NCBI GenBank assembly: GCA_024508855.1
Contig: JANINJ010000107.1
Location: 310,001-374,000, forward strand
DNA: 64,000 nt
Origin: Xanthobacteraceae bacterium
Lineage (GTDB): Bacteria > Pseudomonadota > Alphaproteobacteria > Rhizobiales > Xanthobacteraceae
Direction: 5' to 3'
Shown here: in pieces, positions 18,340-30,684 of the stretch
Layout: every line of letters starts with the position of its first letter
How positions within the stretch are numbered: position 1 is the first letter of the stretch
The notes under the pieces: model-generated
The model's input: only the letters and a program-made list of their open reading frames with translations
Told to the model about the DNA's origin: nothing
Database searches by the model: none
Translations under genes and position numbers: made by a program

Positions 18340-19026
18340 TCAAAAACCACGAAGGTCCGTCAACTCATCGACGACTTCGAGAGCGCCCTCAAAATCATCG
18401 TCACCGAAATACATACTGCGCACAATCATCACCGATACACCGGCGGAGCGGGCCGAAAGGAGCCCGTTACGGGAATCCTCCAATGCAAGGCACGCCCGTG
18501 CGGGTAATTCAAGTTGTGCAAGGGCTTTCAAATAGACGTCGGGCGCCGGCTTCTTTCGTTCGACATCTTCGCCGGCGACGATCGCACGGAAGAGAGTTGG
18601 CCATTCCTTACCAAGGGCGGGCGTCAGCAGCGCCTCGACATTGGATCGTGAAGTGGTTGTCGCAATTGCCAAGGGTAGACCACGCCGTTTGGCGGCATCG
18701 AGAGTGTCTGCGATACCCGGACGGAGTTGGCAGGCCCCATCCGCGAGCAATTCCGCATAGTGACCGTTCTTCTTCCGGTGGATATCGGCGATCTGCGCCG
18801 CGGAAAACTTGTCTTTGCCGTCGCGATATTCGCTCAGATAATGCGATATTCGTTCTTTGCCGCCGGTTATGCGAAGCAACCGGCCGTAGAGAGCGACATC
18901 CCAGGCGCAGTCGAGGCCGAAATCTACAAACGACTGGTTGAACGCACGACGATGCAGTTCTTCCGTTTCTGCCATGGTCCCGTCGACGTCGAATATGAGT
19001 GCATTGAAATTCTTCATTGGTGGCAT
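18340..19026 (-). CDS. cbbY: HAD phosphatase CbbY (xylulose-1,5-bisphosphate phosphatase type)
   Basis: A 228-aa HAD hydrolase with motif I FDVDGTMAETEELHRRAFN near residue 11, a helical cap with the CbbY-type TGGKERISHYL near 54, motif II IATTTSR near 120, motif III Lys in ERKKPAPDVY near 155 and motif IV LEDSRNGLLSA near 180. CbbY proteins of red-type RuBisCO organisms degrade xylulose-1,5-bisphosphate, a misfire product that inhibits RuBisCO; this is known for the family. It ends the cbb operon and converges on the SDR with 34 bases between. An in-frame ATG at 19017 is an equally plausible start. It should not be called CbbZ, whose remnant lies just upstream. Confidence 0.88.
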   Translation of the reverse strand: MPPMKNFNALIFDVDGTMAETEELHRRAFNQSFVDFGLDCAWDVALYGRLLRITGGKERISHYLSEYRDGKDKFSAAQIADIHRKKNGHYAELLADGACQLRPGIADTLDAAKRRGLPLAIATTTSRSNVEALLTPALGKEWPTLFRAIVAGEDVERKKPAPDVYLKALAQLELPARACLALEDSRNGLLSARSAGVSVMIVRSMYFGDDDFEGALEVVDELTDLRGF

Positions 19027-19081
19027 CTTTGGCTATTGTCGTCCTCCGATAATTGCTCGGCCGCAACAGGCGCACGAAGCG

Positions 19082-19135
19082 GACCATCGTGCCGTCAAGA
19101 TCGAATACAACAGCGAAAGTCAGTTCGAAGTACGT
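19082..19135 (-). pseudogene. Remnant of a cbbZ-like (phosphoglycolate phosphatase) N-terminus
   Basis: Between rpe and cbbY, one minus-strand frame reads TFAVVFDLDGTMV (19120 down to 19082), an intact HAD motif I in the form typical of CbbZ/Gph N-termini. It is preceded by an in-frame TAA (19136-19138) with no ATG/GTG start between. After TMV the frame continues with an unrelated RFVRLLRPSNYRR, lacking the D-T-APD that normally follows. In many cbb operons cbbZ stands right after cbbE, so this looks like the 5' scar left after deletion of cbbZ. Confidence 0.6.
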
Positions 19136-19153
19136 TTACCTGGCTAAGCATTT

Positions 19154-19834
19154 TCAAGCTTCAACTGTGTTGGCTGCCGCTGTCCTGAGCGCGAAAATAT
19201 TTGTGCGGTAGGCGCTGCCGGTACCGCCACGGAATACGGCCGATCCAGCCACCAATACGTCTGCTCCCGCAGCGACCGCCAAGGCCGCCGTCTCCGGATT
19301 GACACCGCCGTCCACTTCCAGGTGGATTGGACGATCGCCGATCATCGCGCGTATTCGCCGGATCTTCTCGAGCTGTGAAAGGATGAAAGATTGTCCTCCG
19401 AAGCCCGGGTTGACGGTCATGACCAAGATAAGATCCAGCCGATCGAGGACATATTCGATGACATTTTCCGGAGTCGACGGACAGATCGTTACGCCTGCCC
19501 GCTTTCCAAGCGAACGGATCAATTGCAAAGACCTGTCCAGATGTTGACCGGCCTCCGCATGGATCGTGATGATATCGCTTCCAGCCTTGGCAAATGCTTC
19601 GAGATAGGCGTCAACCGGCGCGATCATCAAATGAACGTCGAAGACCTTCTTCGACCGCGGCCGAATCGCCTTTATTACGTCCGGACCGAAGCTGATATTC
19701 GGTACGAAATGGCCATCCATCACATCGCAATGAATCCAATCCGCGCCGGCCGCGTCGATCGCTTCGATTTCCTCTCCGAGGCGCGCGAAATCCGCCGAGA
19801 GAATCGATGGCGCGATAAGGACCGGATTCAGCAT
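19154..19834 (-). CDS. cbbE: Ribulose-phosphate 3-epimerase
   Basis: A 226-aa TIM-barrel epimerase that interconverts ribulose-5-phosphate and xylulose-5-phosphate. Motifs are [15 protein letters not shown] at the N-terminus, the metal/active-site region [17 protein letters not shown] near 36, HLMI near 70, [12 protein letters not shown] near 140 and DGGVN near 175. The start ATG lies three bases after the cbbX stop. It supplies ribulose-5-phosphate to phosphoribulokinase as part of the cbb operon. Confidence 0.95.
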   Translation of the reverse strand: MLNPVLIAPSILSADFARLGEEIEAIDAAGADWIHCDVMDGHFVPNISFGPDVIKAIRPRSKKVFDVHLMIAPVDAYLEAFAKAGSDIITIHAEAGQHLDRSLQLIRSLGKRAGVTICPSTPENVIEYVLDRLDLILVMTVNPGFGGQSFILSQLEKIRRIRAMIGDRPIHLEVDGGVNPETAALAVAAGADVLVAGSAVFRGGTGSAYRTNIFALRTAAANTVEA

Positions 19835-19837
19835 GAC

Positions 19838-20794
19838 CTAAGCATCCCCTTTGCCGTTGAGGCCCGTTTCCCGCGCAGCCTTGGAGAAGACGCGGCTTGC
19901 TAGGACATCGTCAGCCTCGATCGACATGACGTCCTCGCCGGTCAGCACACGATCGAGATTCGCGACCAACCGATTGGCCTGTCGAAGCCGGATCCGGTCG
20001 AGCGCGTTGCGGATCGAGCGCGCGTTGGAAAACAGGGGCTGTGTCTTGCGCACGGCGATGTAATGTTCGAAAGCTTCACGCGCTTTCGGTGAAAACCGAT
20101 AATGCTGCTCCTCGAGCATCAATTGAGCGATCGCCAGCAGCTCCGCCTCGGAGTAGTCGGGGAAATCAATATGGTGTCCGATGCGCGAACGGAATCCCGG
20201 ATTGCTCTGGAAGAATTTCTCCATCCGGTCGCCATAGCCTGCGAGAATGACCACCAGGTCTTCGCGCTGCGCTTCCATCATCTGCAGCAGGATCTCGATC
20301 GCTTCCTGGCCATAGTCGCGCTCGTTCTCGGGGCGATAGAGATAATAAGCCTCGTCGATGAACAGCACGCCACCCATCGCCTTCTTCAAGATTTCCTTGG
20401 TCTTCGGCGCGGTGTGGCCAATGTACTGTCCAACCAGATCGTCGCGCGTAACGCTGATGACATGACCGCGGCGGACAAAGCCGAGGCGATGCAGGATACC
20501 CGCCATCCGCAATGCCACGGTGGTCTTGCCTGTACCCGGATTTCCGGTGAAGGACATGTGCAACGTCGGAAACGTTGTGGCCAACGCCATTTTCTGCCGG
20601 ATTCGCTCGATCAGAAGCAGCGAGGCGATCTCTCGTATCCGCGTCTTCACCGGCATGAGTCCGATCAGTTCACGGTCGAGTTGCGCCAGCACCGGCGCGA
20701 TCTCCACTGCCTCGAACTCCTGGCGGAGGTCGATTGACGAAACCGCAGGCTTTGTGTCGGGATCGGAAATTGTGACGGCTTGAGGGTTGGACAT
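19838..20794 (-). CDS. cbbX: Red-type RuBisCO activase CbbX (AAA+ ATPase)
   Basis: A 318-aa AAA+ protein with Walker [13 protein letters not shown] near 80, Walker [16 protein letters not shown] near 140, sensor region [12 protein letters not shown] near 177 and arginine-finger region [17 protein letters not shown] near 195. CbbX remodels inhibited red-type RuBisCO by pulling the C-terminus of CbbL through its ring; this is known for the family. The upstream in-frame ATG at 20887 overlaps a hairpin, and family homology starts at MSNPQ (20794). It is separated from cbbS by 176 bases carrying a terminator-like hairpin. Confidence 0.94.
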   Translation of the reverse strand: MSNPQAVTISDPDTKPAVSSIDLRQEFEAVEIAPVLAQLDRELIGLMPVKTRIREIASLLLIERIRQKMALATTFPTLHMSFTGNPGTGKTTVALRMAGILHRLGFVRRGHVISVTRDDLVGQYIGHTAPKTKEILKKAMGGVLFIDEAYYLYRPENERDYGQEAIEILLQMMEAQREDLVVILAGYGDRMEKFFQSNPGFRSRIGHHIDFPDYSEAELLAIAQLMLEEQHYRFSPKAREAFEHYIAVRKTQPLFSNARSIRNALDRIRLRQANRLVANLDRVLTGEDVMSIEADDVLASRVFSKAARETGLNGKGDA

Positions 20795-20874
20795 CGCAGG
20801 TTCACCAAATTGTCGAAATGCGGTCGTTGCCGGGCACCATCCGGTATCGTTCGATGCACGCTTAACTCTTTGGG

Positions 20875-20909
20875 AAAAAGGCTCCATCGCCTTTCAACGA
20901 CGATGGAGC
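20875..20909 (-). terminator. Hairpin plus T-run between cbbS and cbbX (terminator or attenuator)
   Basis: On the minus-strand transcript GCTCCATCG pairs perfectly with CGATGGAGC (arms 20901-20909 and 20881-20889, 11-base loop) and is followed by CTTTTTCCC. This is a standard rho-independent shape with a short T-run. It lies 62 bases after the cbbS stop and 81 before cbbX. It would limit read-through so that RuBisCO mRNA exceeds that of cbbX-cbbE-cbbY, or stabilise the cbbLS 3' end. Confidence 0.65.
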
Positions 20910-20970
20910 AGGACATCCGACGCGCCAGACGACCGGGAATGAAATCGGCTGGGCATGCCGTCGAATGCAA

Positions 20971-21393
20971 TCACGATGAATAGCGCTCGCCTTCCGGTTT
21001 TTGGGCCGCATAGGAGAATGTGGAATAGCGCGTGTTTCGGCCTTCCGCCTCTTGGCGCTGGAGACCAAATCCCGGCTCATTCGCAGGCCGATTGGCAATG
21101 AAAGATATCCGCACCGATTCCCAGCCGTGGCTGGCATCAAACCCGGATATCCGGATGTAGCGATCGCCGTAGACCCGGCGGCAATCGGCCAGTTCCTTCA
21201 TGATCCCCGCAGCGTCGCGCAAATCGAACATCGGAAGACCCCACATCTCCCAATAAGTGTTGCGGGGATGCGGATCGTCGGTGAACTCGATGTTCACCGC
21301 CCAGCCTTTCTCCAGGCAGTACTGAACCTGGCTCCTAATCTGCTCGTCGGTGAGATCGGGAAGAAACGAGAAACAGCCCTGGGTTACGCGCAT
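20971..21393 (-). CDS. cbbS: RuBisCO small subunit, red type (form IC)
   Basis: A 140-aa small subunit starting MRVTQGCFSFLPDLTDEQI, with the conserved YWEMWGLPMFDL near 47 and ITGF-like RISGFDASHGWESVRISFI near 101. The C-terminal extension (residues 110-140) that forms the beta-hairpin of red-type small subunits is present. It starts 14 bases after cbbL and assembles with it into L8S8. Confidence 0.96.
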   Translation of the reverse strand: MRVTQGCFSFLPDLTDEQIRSQVQYCLEKGWAVNIEFTDDPHPRNTYWEMWGLPMFDLRDAAGIMKELADCRRVYGDRYIRISGFDASHGWESVRISFIANRPANEPGFGLQRQEAEGRNTRYSTFSYAAQKPEGERYSS

Positions 21394-21407
21394 CTGTGTC
21401 TCTCCTG

Positions 21408-23983
<2,576 letters not shown>

Positions 23984-24017
23984 TCAACCCTCCACTTCGG
24001 AATTGATTCTCAAAGCT

Positions 24018-26108
24018 TCACACACGGCTACCCGCTTCACTCGGGCTATCCGAGGAACGCTCCACCGCAGAACGATCAATGAGCTCGAGCGCCGCATCCG
24101 CCACGGCTTCGGGAGTGATGCCGAAATGCTTGTAGAGATCGGCCGCTGGCGCGCTGGCGCCGAAGCCGGTCATGCCGATGAAAGCGCCGTTCTCGCCGAT
24201 CCAACGATCCCAACCGAGCCGAGCCGCGGCCTCCACGGCGACGCGCGGCGCCGATCCCAGCACTTCGGCGCGATAGGCCGGATCTTGCTCCTCGAAGAGT
24301 TCCCACGATGGCATCGATACGACAGCAGCTTCGACACCCTTTTCGTGTAACCGCTCGACGGCCTTTACAGCGATCTCAACCTCGGAGCCCGTGGCGAGCA
24401 GCGTCACATCGCGATGTCCCCTCGGTGCGCGCAGGAGGTAGGCGCCCCGCGTGGAACGGTTAATGTCGGCCGCCCCCACGCGCAGCATCGGCAAGTTCTG
24501 TCGCGACAGCACCAGCACGCTTGGTCGATGCTTCTGCTTCAGGGCAAGCTCCCAGCATTCTGCCGTCTCGACGACGTCTGCGGGGCGGAAGAGAAGGAGA
24601 TTGGGTGTCGCCCGCAGCATGGCGAGGTGCTCGATCGGCTGATGCGTCGGGCCATCCTCGCCGAGGCCAATGGAATCATGCGTCATCACATAGACGACGC
24701 GCTGTCCCATCAGCGCGGAGAGGCGGATCGCGCCACGCGCGTAATCGGCGAAACATAGGAAGGTGCCGCCATAGGGAACGAAGCCACCGTGCAAGGCGAT
24801 ACCATTCATGGCAGCCGACATGCCGTGCTCGCGGATACCATAGTGGACATAACGTCCCGCGAATTCTCCAGGCGCAACGGACCTCATACCCTTGGTCAGG
24901 GTCAGGTTCGAATGCGTGAGGTCGGCCGAGCCGCCGATTGTTAGATCGGTTGCCCCGTTGATCGCCGTGAGTGCAAGCTCTGACGCTTTGCGGGTCGCAG
25001 CCGTCGTCGCCTTGCCTGCATGCTCGATCTTGAAGGCAAGCAGCGCCTCGAAGACGGCATCGGGCAGATCGCCGGCTACAGCCGCCTTGAAGGTCGTGCA
25101 CTGAGGTGATGCCGCCAGCCTCTGCTCCCAGGCGACCCGCGCCGTGTTGCCGCGCTCCGCGACGCTCAACCAGGCGGCACGAACGTCAACAGGAATTTCG
25201 AAGGGCGCATGCGGCCAACCGATTGCCTCGCGCGTCGCTGCAATCTCGGCCTCACCCAAAGGCGCGCCGTGCGTCTTCTCGCTGCCTTGCAGATTAGGTG
25301 AGCCTTTTCCGATCACGGTACGGCAGGCAATCAGCGTCGGCCGATCGGAGCCCTGTGCTGCCGCGATTGCAACAGCGACCGCCTCGCGATCATGACCATC
25401 CACCTTGTGCACGTTCCAGCCGGCGGATTCGAAACGCCGGGACTGATCCATGGAGGTAGAGAGCCGCGTCGGTCCATCGATCGAGATCGAATTGTCGTCC
25501 CACAGGACAATCAACCGGGAGAGTTTTAGATGCCCCGCAAGATCGATTGCCTCATGACTGATGCCTTCCTGAAGACAGCCGTCGCCGGCGATCACATAGG
25601 TGCGATGATCGACCAGATCGGGACCAAACCGGGCCGCCATCATGCGCTCCGCAAGCGCCATACCGACGGCGGTAGCGATGCCCTGGCCAAGCGGGCCCGT
25701 CGTCGTTTCGATGCCGAGCGCGTGGCCGTATTCCGGATGACCGGCCGTACGGCTTCCGAGTTGACGGAAGCGCTTCAACTCGTCGATCGGCATGTCCTCG
25801 AAGCCGATCAGATGATGCAGCGCATATTGCAGCATCGAACCGTGGCCAGCCGACAGAACGAAGCGGTCGCGATCGGGCCAGTCAGGCCACACGGGATCGA
25901 TCTTAATGAAACGCGAAAACAGTACGGTCGCGGCATCCGCCATCCCCATCGGCATGCCGGGATGCCCAGAATTTGCTTTCTGTACCGCATCCATCGCGAG
26001 CGCTCGGATAGCATTGGCCAGCACGGCTTCGTCGACTCGACGAGCCGCAATCGGAGCGACCGATCGATCATCCTCTCGCACGTGTTCACGACTGACAAGA
26101 ACTGTCAT
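24018..26108 (-). CDS. cbbT: Transketolase
   Basis: A 696-aa thiamine-diphosphate enzyme of the regenerative Calvin cycle. The N-terminal TPP domain has [15 protein letters not shown] near 34 and the TPP/Mg motif [21 protein letters not shown] near 160; the central domain has [10 protein letters not shown] near 395 and [14 protein letters not shown] near 420. ATG 26108 (MTVLVSREH) overlaps the cbbP stop by four bases; the longer open frame upstream is antisense-like and unsupported. The C-terminal domain is complete ([20 protein letters not shown]). Confidence 0.96.
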   Translation of the reverse strand: MTVLVSREHVREDDRSVAPIAARRVDEAVLANAIRALAMDAVQKANSGHPGMPMGMADAATVLFSRFIKIDPVWPDWPDRDRFVLSAGHGSMLQYALHHLIGFEDMPIDELKRFRQLGSRTAGHPEYGHALGIETTTGPLGQGIATAVGMALAERMMAARFGPDLVDHRTYVIAGDGCLQEGISHEAIDLAGHLKLSRLIVLWDDNSISIDGPTRLSTSMDQSRRFESAGWNVHKVDGHDREAVAVAIAAAQGSDRPTLIACRTVIGKGSPNLQGSEKTHGAPLGEAEIAATREAIGWPHAPFEIPVDVRAAWLSVAERGNTARVAWEQRLAASPQCTTFKAAVAGDLPDAVFEALLAFKIEHAGKATTAATRKASELALTAINGATDLTIGGSADLTHSNLTLTKGMRSVAPGEFAGRYVHYGIREHGMSAAMNGIALHGGFVPYGGTFLCFADYARGAIRLSALMGQRVVYVMTHDSIGLGEDGPTHQPIEHLAMLRATPNLLLFRPADVVETAECWELALKQKHRPSVLVLSRQNLPMLRVGAADINRSTRGAYLLRAPRGHRDVTLLATGSEVEIAVKAVERLHEKGVEAAVVSMPSWELFEEQDPAYRAEVLGSAPRVAVEAAARLGWDRWIGENGAFIGMTGFGASAPAADLYKHFGITPEAVADAALELIDRSAVERSSDSPSEAGSRV

Positions 26109-26980
26109 TTCGTTCCCCTCTTGCGCTCGATCAATTGCATGATCAGCGGCGTCAGAATGAGCTGCATTGCAAGATCGAGCTTCGATCCGTTGGCCACGAT
26201 CGAGTTGGCTCGGGACATGAAACTGTTCGGAAGCATCGACAGGAGATATGGAAAGTCGATGCCGTGAGGATTCTTGAAGCGGATGACGATCATCGATTCG
26301 TCCGGTGTGGGTATCCAACGGGCGACGAACGGATTCGACGTATCGACGATAGGGACACGCTGGAAATTGATGTCCGTCTCAGTGAACTGAGGACAAATGT
26401 AGTTCACATAGTCCGGCATCCTGCGCAGGATCGTGTCGGTCACGGCTTCGGTGGAATAGCCGCGCGCGCTCCGATCGCGATGGAGTTTCTGGATCCATTC
26501 GAGATTGATGACTGGCACGACGCCGATCTTGAGATCGGCATGCTTGGCGATGTTGACATTTTCCGTAACGACCGCACCATGCAGTCCCTCGTAGAATAGG
26601 AGATCGGAGTTCTCCGGCAACGAGGACCATGCCGTGAACGTGCCCGGCGTAGCGCCGTAACAGGCAGCTTCTTGTTCATCATGGACGTAGTGGCGTGTTA
26701 CGGCGGTGCCGGTTTCGCCGTAATCTCGAAACGCCTTCTCGAGTTCTTCGAAAAGATTCGTCTCCGGACTGAAGTGACTGAAATGCTTGTTGCCACGCTC
26801 CGCCTCCGCTGCCATCTGAAGACGCATTTCGGCTCTATCAAATCGATGGAAAGCATCGCCCTCGATAAAGACAGCCTTCACGTGCTCCCGATGAAATATC
26901 TGTTCGAACGTGCGCTTGACTGACGTCGTCCCCGCGCCAGACGAACCGGTGATCGAGATGATGGGATGCTTCCTGGACAT
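26105..26980 (-). CDS. cbbP: Phosphoribulokinase
   Basis: A 291-aa class I phosphoribulokinase that makes ribulose-1,5-bisphosphate. The P-loop [18 protein letters not shown] starts at residue 12, followed by [13 protein letters not shown] near 40, HFSPETN near 70 and FYEGLHGAV near 130, with RTVRDRR-like [15 protein letters not shown] near 178. It starts 14 bases after the cbbF stop and overlaps cbbT by ATGA. Confidence 0.96.
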   Translation of the reverse strand: MSRKHPIISITGSSGAGTTSVKRTFEQIFHREHVKAVFIEGDAFHRFDRAEMRLQMAAEAERGNKHFSHFSPETNLFEELEKAFRDYGETGTAVTRHYVHDEQEAACYGATPGTFTAWSSLPENSDLLFYEGLHGAVVTENVNIAKHADLKIGVVPVINLEWIQKLHRDRSARGYSTEAVTDTILRRMPDYVNYICPQFTETDINFQRVPIVDTSNPFVARWIPTPDESMIVIRFKNPHGIDFPYLLSMLPNSFMSRANSIVANGSKLDLAMQLILTPLIMQLIERKRGTK

Positions 26981-26994
26981 CGCTTTTCGCTTCT

Positions 26995-28032
26995 CTAGAC
27001 GCGAAAGAAGCCGCGATGCGCAAACAATGGCGCATTCGTCCGGGCTGCCAGTTCAGGAGCGGCATAAAGTTGCTCGACACACCTCACCTCATCGATGGAC
27101 CCCATGACCAGCGGAACACGCTGATGCAGGGTTTCCGATGCAAGATCGAGGATGCGCATGCGGCCGGTCGATGCCGCACCACCGGCCTGCTCAATGATGA
27201 AGGCGATTGGATGCGCTTCGTAGACCAGCCTCAGGCGACCGTCGGCATATCCAGGGCGGGCATCGCCCGGGTAAAGAAAGACTCCGCCTCTCATCAGAAT
27301 GCGATAGGTCTCCGCAACCAGAGACCCGATCCAGCGCATATTGAAATCCTTGCCGAGCGGCCCATCGGTGCCGGAAAGACATTGATCGACGAAAATTCCG
27401 ATCGCAGGATCCCAATGACGCCGGTTCGATCCATTGATTGCGAATTCCGCTGCAGCGGTGGGAATTCGAACTCCGCGACGGACCAGCTTGAACTCATCGT
27501 CGAAACGATCGAGCGCGAAGATATCGACGCCTTCGCCAAAAGTAAGAACGAGTGACGTTTGGGGTCCATAGACAACGAAGCCGGCCGCAATTTGCTCGGC
27601 TCCGTTTTGCCTGAATGCACCACGCGCATCGTCCGGTGTCGGGACAATCGAGAAGATCGTACCAACCGTCATGTTGACTTCGATATTCGACGAGCCATCC
27701 AGCGGGTCGACCGCGACGCTTATTTTCGCCGACGGGATTCCCACGATGGGCTCCGCAGCTTCTTCCGATGCAAGCACTGCAACATGGACGGTCTTCAGGG
27801 CGCATCGGATGATTTCGTCGGCACGAATGTCGAGATCCTTTTGAACATCGCCGCCTGCGTTCGTACCGCAAGCCGATCCGACGATGCCCGACAACGCACC
27901 ATCCGCCGTGAGCCGGCTGATCTGAATGCACGCACTCGCGATCGCATCGATGACCGCCGCGACAGCGAGCGCGGAGACGCCTGTCTCCGAATATCTTTCG
28001 AGATATTCCTTCAGGGTTTGACGCTCATCCAT
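26995..28032 (-). CDS. cbbF: Fructose-1,6-/sedoheptulose-1,7-bisphosphatase, class I
   Basis: A 345-aa class I FBPase. Metal and phosphate motifs are ASEEAAEPI near 90 and [24 protein letters not shown] near 107, NGSNRRHWD near 200, [27 protein letters not shown] near 250 and the C-terminal QRVPLVMGS. The ATG at 28032 follows GGGGAAGCGGAC. It is the first gene of the cbb operon and is divergent from cbbR with 136 bases between. Confidence 0.96.
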   Translation of the reverse strand: MDERQTLKEYLERYSETGVSALAVAAVIDAIASACIQISRLTADGALSGIVGSACGTNAGGDVQKDLDIRADEIIRCALKTVHVAVLASEEAAEPIVGIPSAKISVAVDPLDGSSNIEVNMTVGTIFSIVPTPDDARGAFRQNGAEQIAAGFVVYGPQTSLVLTFGEGVDIFALDRFDDEFKLVRRGVRIPTAAAEFAINGSNRRHWDPAIGIFVDQCLSGTDGPLGKDFNMRWIGSLVAETYRILMRGGVFLYPGDARPGYADGRLRLVYEAHPIAFIIEQAGGAASTGRMRILDLASETLHQRVPLVMGSIDEVRCVEQLYAAPELAARTNAPLFAHRGFFRV

Positions 28033-28121
28033 GTCCGCTTCCCCGACCTGATTGGTCTTCCTGCGGCGCCCGGTTCGATCCGGCTCAGCCGTTCCGGGTT
28101 TGATATTGACCGGGGGATAAA

Positions 28122-28168
28122 AATAAGAGAAATTTTTATTTCTTATTACAAACGAAGATTTTTCTTAT
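28122..28168. promoter_or_regulatory. Putative CbbR-binding region between cbbF and cbbR
   Basis: An AT-rich island in otherwise GC-rich DNA holds AATAAGA (28122-28128) and its inverted copy TCTTATT (28141-28147) around 12 bases, with a third TCTTAT at 28163-28168 abutting the cbbR start. CbbR proteins bind TNA-N7/8-TNA dyads in the cbbR-cbb intergenic region and repress their own gene; the position fits that role. The exact protected bases cannot be read from sequence. Confidence 0.5.
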
Positions 28169-29104
28169 ATGCCGATCAACCTGCGAAACGTAACAATCCG
28201 CCAGCTGCGCGCTCTCACGGCGGTTGCAGAGAACGGTGGCGTGACCGCCGCAGCCAACAAACTGGGACTTACCCAACCCGCAGTGACCCAGCAGCTCCGG
28301 CTTCTGCAGGACCAGGCGAAGCTGCCGCTCATTCAACGCACAGGCGATGGCATGATCCTCACCGCGGCTGGCCGAGAAGTTCTGGAGATGAACAAGCGGA
28401 TCGAGGCGGCGATCAAGGCTTGTGAGGAATCGCTCGACATCATGACGGGGGTCACGGGTGGCTCCGTATCGATCGGCGCCGTCAGCACAGCCAAATACTT
28501 CGTACCCTATGCAATCGCCGCGTTCTCAAAACGTCATCCGAAAGTCAGCATCAAGCTGACGATCGGAAACCGCGAGGAGATCCGGCGCGAAATGCACGGC
28601 TACAATCTCGATTTTGCGATCATGGGCAGGCCACCCGAAGATGTCGACGTGGAAGCCCACATGATCGGCGATCATCCTCATGTGATCGTGGCTGCAAGCA
28701 ACCATTGGCTGGCCAAGGATTCGGGCCTCGCCGCAGTCGATCTCTCACACGAGACGTTTCTGACGCGTGAGCCGGGCTCTGGAACGCGAATCTTGATGGA
28801 GGGACTGTTCGCGGCTACCGCGCTTGAACCTCACATCGGAATGGAGATGGATAGCAATGAAACGATCAAGCAGGCCGTCATTGCTGGCCTGGGAATCGCT
28901 TTTATCTCTGCCCATACCGTTGCGGCCGAACTCGAAGACGGCCGGATGGTGATACTTGATGTCGGCGGACTTCCCGTCATGCGACAATGGTTCTTGGTGC
29001 GGCGGCGCGACAAGGTTTTGCTGCCCCCAGCGCAGACGCTTCTGGATTTCTTGATTTCGGAAGGCGTGAAATTTCTTCCCGATTTGCCGGAAAATTCGAA
29101 ATAG
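28169..29104 (+). CDS. cbbR: LysR-type regulator of the Calvin cycle operon
   Basis: A 311-aa LTTR. The helix-turn-helix lies at residues 8-65 (TIRQLRALTAVAENGGVTAAANKLGLTQPAVTQQLRLLQ, written here as two joined family segments), and a type-2 periplasmic-binding-like effector domain follows from about 92 (GSVSIGAVSTAKYFVPYAI), the part that senses metabolites such as NADPH or RuBP in characterised CbbR. It is divergent from cbbF, the classic arrangement. There is no clear ribosome-binding site before ATG 28169, and the start lies directly next to the AT-rich dyads, consistent with autorepression. Confidence 0.93.
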   Translation: MPINLRNVTIRQLRALTAVAENGGVTAAANKLGLTQPAVTQQLRLLQDQAKLPLIQRTGDGMILTAAGREVLEMNKRIEAAIKACEESLDIMTGVTGGSVSIGAVSTAKYFVPYAIAAFSKRHPKVSIKLTIGNREEIRREMHGYNLDFAIMGRPPEDVDVEAHMIGDHPHVIVAASNHWLAKDSGLAAVDLSHETFLTREPGSGTRILMEGLFAATALEPHIGMEMDSNETIKQAVIAGLGIAFISAHTVAAELEDGRMVILDVGGLPVMRQWFLVRRRDKVLLPPAQTLLDFLISEGVKFLPDLPENSK

Positions 29105-29279
29105 ACCTGCAGCGACGCTTCCCAGCAGAAGATGCATTTCGAACGTGGACATACTCTGGCCAGAAACCAGCCTTCGCATGGATATTGCTGATTCGGGGAA
29201 TACGGCTTTCAGTGCGCGCCGCCTCGACAAGCAGGCGAACATCTCAACAGTCTATACCGAAACATTGGAGGTCAACCTG

Positions 29280-29456
29280 ATGGAACTCCTCATTCCGCCT
29301 CGTCACAGAAAGCAGTTCGCCGCGTTAAAAGACAACTATTCGACTGAGCGGACCAAAATCGGTCCGATAACCTGGCATGGATATCTTCGCGTCGAGACCA
29401 GCGACCAGGAACTGATCGATGCGCTGAAGCAGCAACTAGACGCTCAGCCGCAGTAA
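29280..29456 (+). CDS. Small protein of unknown function (58 aa)
   Basis: ATG 29280 is preceded by a strong GGAGG at good spacing. The product, beginning MELLIPPRHRKQFAALKD and ending DALKQQLDAQPQ, is hydrophilic, without a membrane segment, and probably a short beta/alpha unit with a C-terminal helix. I do not recognise a family. It follows cbbR by 175 bases on the same strand and could be a separate unit. No function is proposed. Confidence 0.55.
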   Translation: MELLIPPRHRKQFAALKDNYSTERTKIGPITWHGYLRVETSDQELIDALKQQLDAQPQ

Positions 29457-29557
29457 CAAGATCAAGGCAGTCTTACCCGACGCGCGCAACTGCACGCCTG
29501 ATTGGCCCAAACCAGAGCCTGGCTTTCGGAGGGAGAGCGCTTAGCCGCGGCGCAACT

Positions 29558-29899
29558 TCATTTCAGGCATTGGATGATCTCGGAAAGCACTGCGTGCATC
29601 GCATCTTCGTCGCGTGAATTCCATTCCACATCACCCGCTTGGCGTACGTGGCGATCAATCGCCGCGCCGGCCGACACGCTCGATCGGCCGATGAATCCGT
29701 CATTTACTCTAACCGCACAAGCCCGCGATAGGGATGAGATGTACCGCGCCAGATGCTGCGGTCGCCCTAAGCGAGGGGTGGCCTGCTGCACGACTTCTCG
29801 CCCCATACGGGTATCCACACGATCCAAAACCAATCGGTTGCAGAACTTCATCGTAAGTGCGGCCGTTGTCCTAACTCCACGTTGGAAATACGGCGTCAT
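29558..29899 (-). CDS. Hypothetical protein (weak)
   Basis: The 511-base stretch 29457-29967 between the small gene and minC has no confident gene. The best candidate is this 113-aa minus-strand frame from ATG 29899 (an in-frame GTG at 29920 is also possible). The sequence begins MTPYFQRGVRTTAALTMKF and ends SEIIQCLK; it is arginine-rich and lacks a recognisable domain or ribosome-binding site. It would be divergent from minC. It may be non-coding; the overlapping plus-strand frame looks less protein-like. Confidence 0.3.
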   Translation of the reverse strand: MTPYFQRGVRTTAALTMKFCNRLVLDRVDTRMGREVVQQATPRLGRPQHLARYISSLSRACAVRVNDGFIGRSSVSAGAAIDRHVRQAGDVEWNSRDEDAMHAVLSEIIQCLK

Positions 29900-29967
29900 T
29901 AACCAGTCATTAACCAGCACGGCTCAATCTAAAATTAACCAAAAAAGAGAACAGAGAGTCGTCAGCC

Positions 29968-30666
29968 ATGGATACACAGGTGGAGCCACAACGTCAGTTG
30001 GTGCGCCTCCGCGGCCGGTCTTACGTTGCGTTTGTATTCTCCCCTTCCATGCCAATCGCAGGCTGGCTTGAGGAAATCGACGCAACGCTCGCCCGTTCTC
30101 CCGGATTCTTTATCGGACGCCCAATTGTGCTCGACCTTTCCTCGGTCGATCTCAGCCCGCACGGCGTCGCACATCTCGTCTCGAGCCTCGAAACGCGGAG
30201 CATCCGCGTTCTCGGCATCGAAGGCATGGACGCAAACCTTCTGGACACGCGCCTCCCGCCTGTACTGACGGGCGGCCGTCATTGTGCCGTCGAACAGATC
30301 GAGCCGAAAACGGTGGAGGTCAAACCACCACCGCCGGCGGCGTCGCTCCTGCTCGAGAGCCCAGTACGATCCGGGCAACGCATCGTGTTCGTCGAAGGCG
30401 ATGTGACCGTCCTCGGTTCGGTCGGGTCCGGTGCAGAGATCGTCGCTGGCGGCTCCATCCATGTTTACGGAACGCTCCGCGGCCGAGCAATGGCCGGCAT
30501 CAATGGAAATTCGGCTGCACGAATCTATTGCCAGAAGATCGAAGCGGAACTTCTCGCCATCGACGGTTACTACCAGACTGCAGAAGACATCGGCGAAACC
30601 CTACGCAGAAGGCCCGCCCAAGCGTGGCTTGATGGCGATGTGATGAGAATCACGCCGCTTAGCTAA
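29968..30666 (+). CDS. minC: Septum site-determining protein MinC
   Basis: A 232-aa inhibitor of FtsZ polymerisation. The N-terminal FtsZ-interacting domain spans about 1-105; after a proline-rich linker (VKPPPPAAS, near 117) comes the C-terminal beta-helix domain with VRSGQRIVFVEGDVTVLGSVGSGAEI in the conserved region (read in two parts around residue 133) and GGSIHVYGTLRGRAMAGINGN near 160, the MinD-binding face. It is the first gene of minCDE, with minD 18 bases downstream. Confidence 0.95.
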   Translation: MDTQVEPQRQLVRLRGRSYVAFVFSPSMPIAGWLEEIDATLARSPGFFIGRPIVLDLSSVDLSPHGVAHLVSSLETRSIRVLGIEGMDANLLDTRLPPVLTGGRHCAVEQIEPKTVEVKPPPPAASLLLESPVRSGQRIVFVEGDVTVLGSVGSGAEIVAGGSIHVYGTLRGRAMAGINGNSAARIYCQKIEAELLAIDGYYQTAEDIGETLRRRPAQAWLDGDVMRITPLS

Positions 30667-30684
30667 CAGACAAAGGAGATAAGG

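Noticed and set aside
29502-30071. Plus-strand frame running into minC
   Set aside because: Low-quality composition, overlaps the minC start in another frame and shows no domain.
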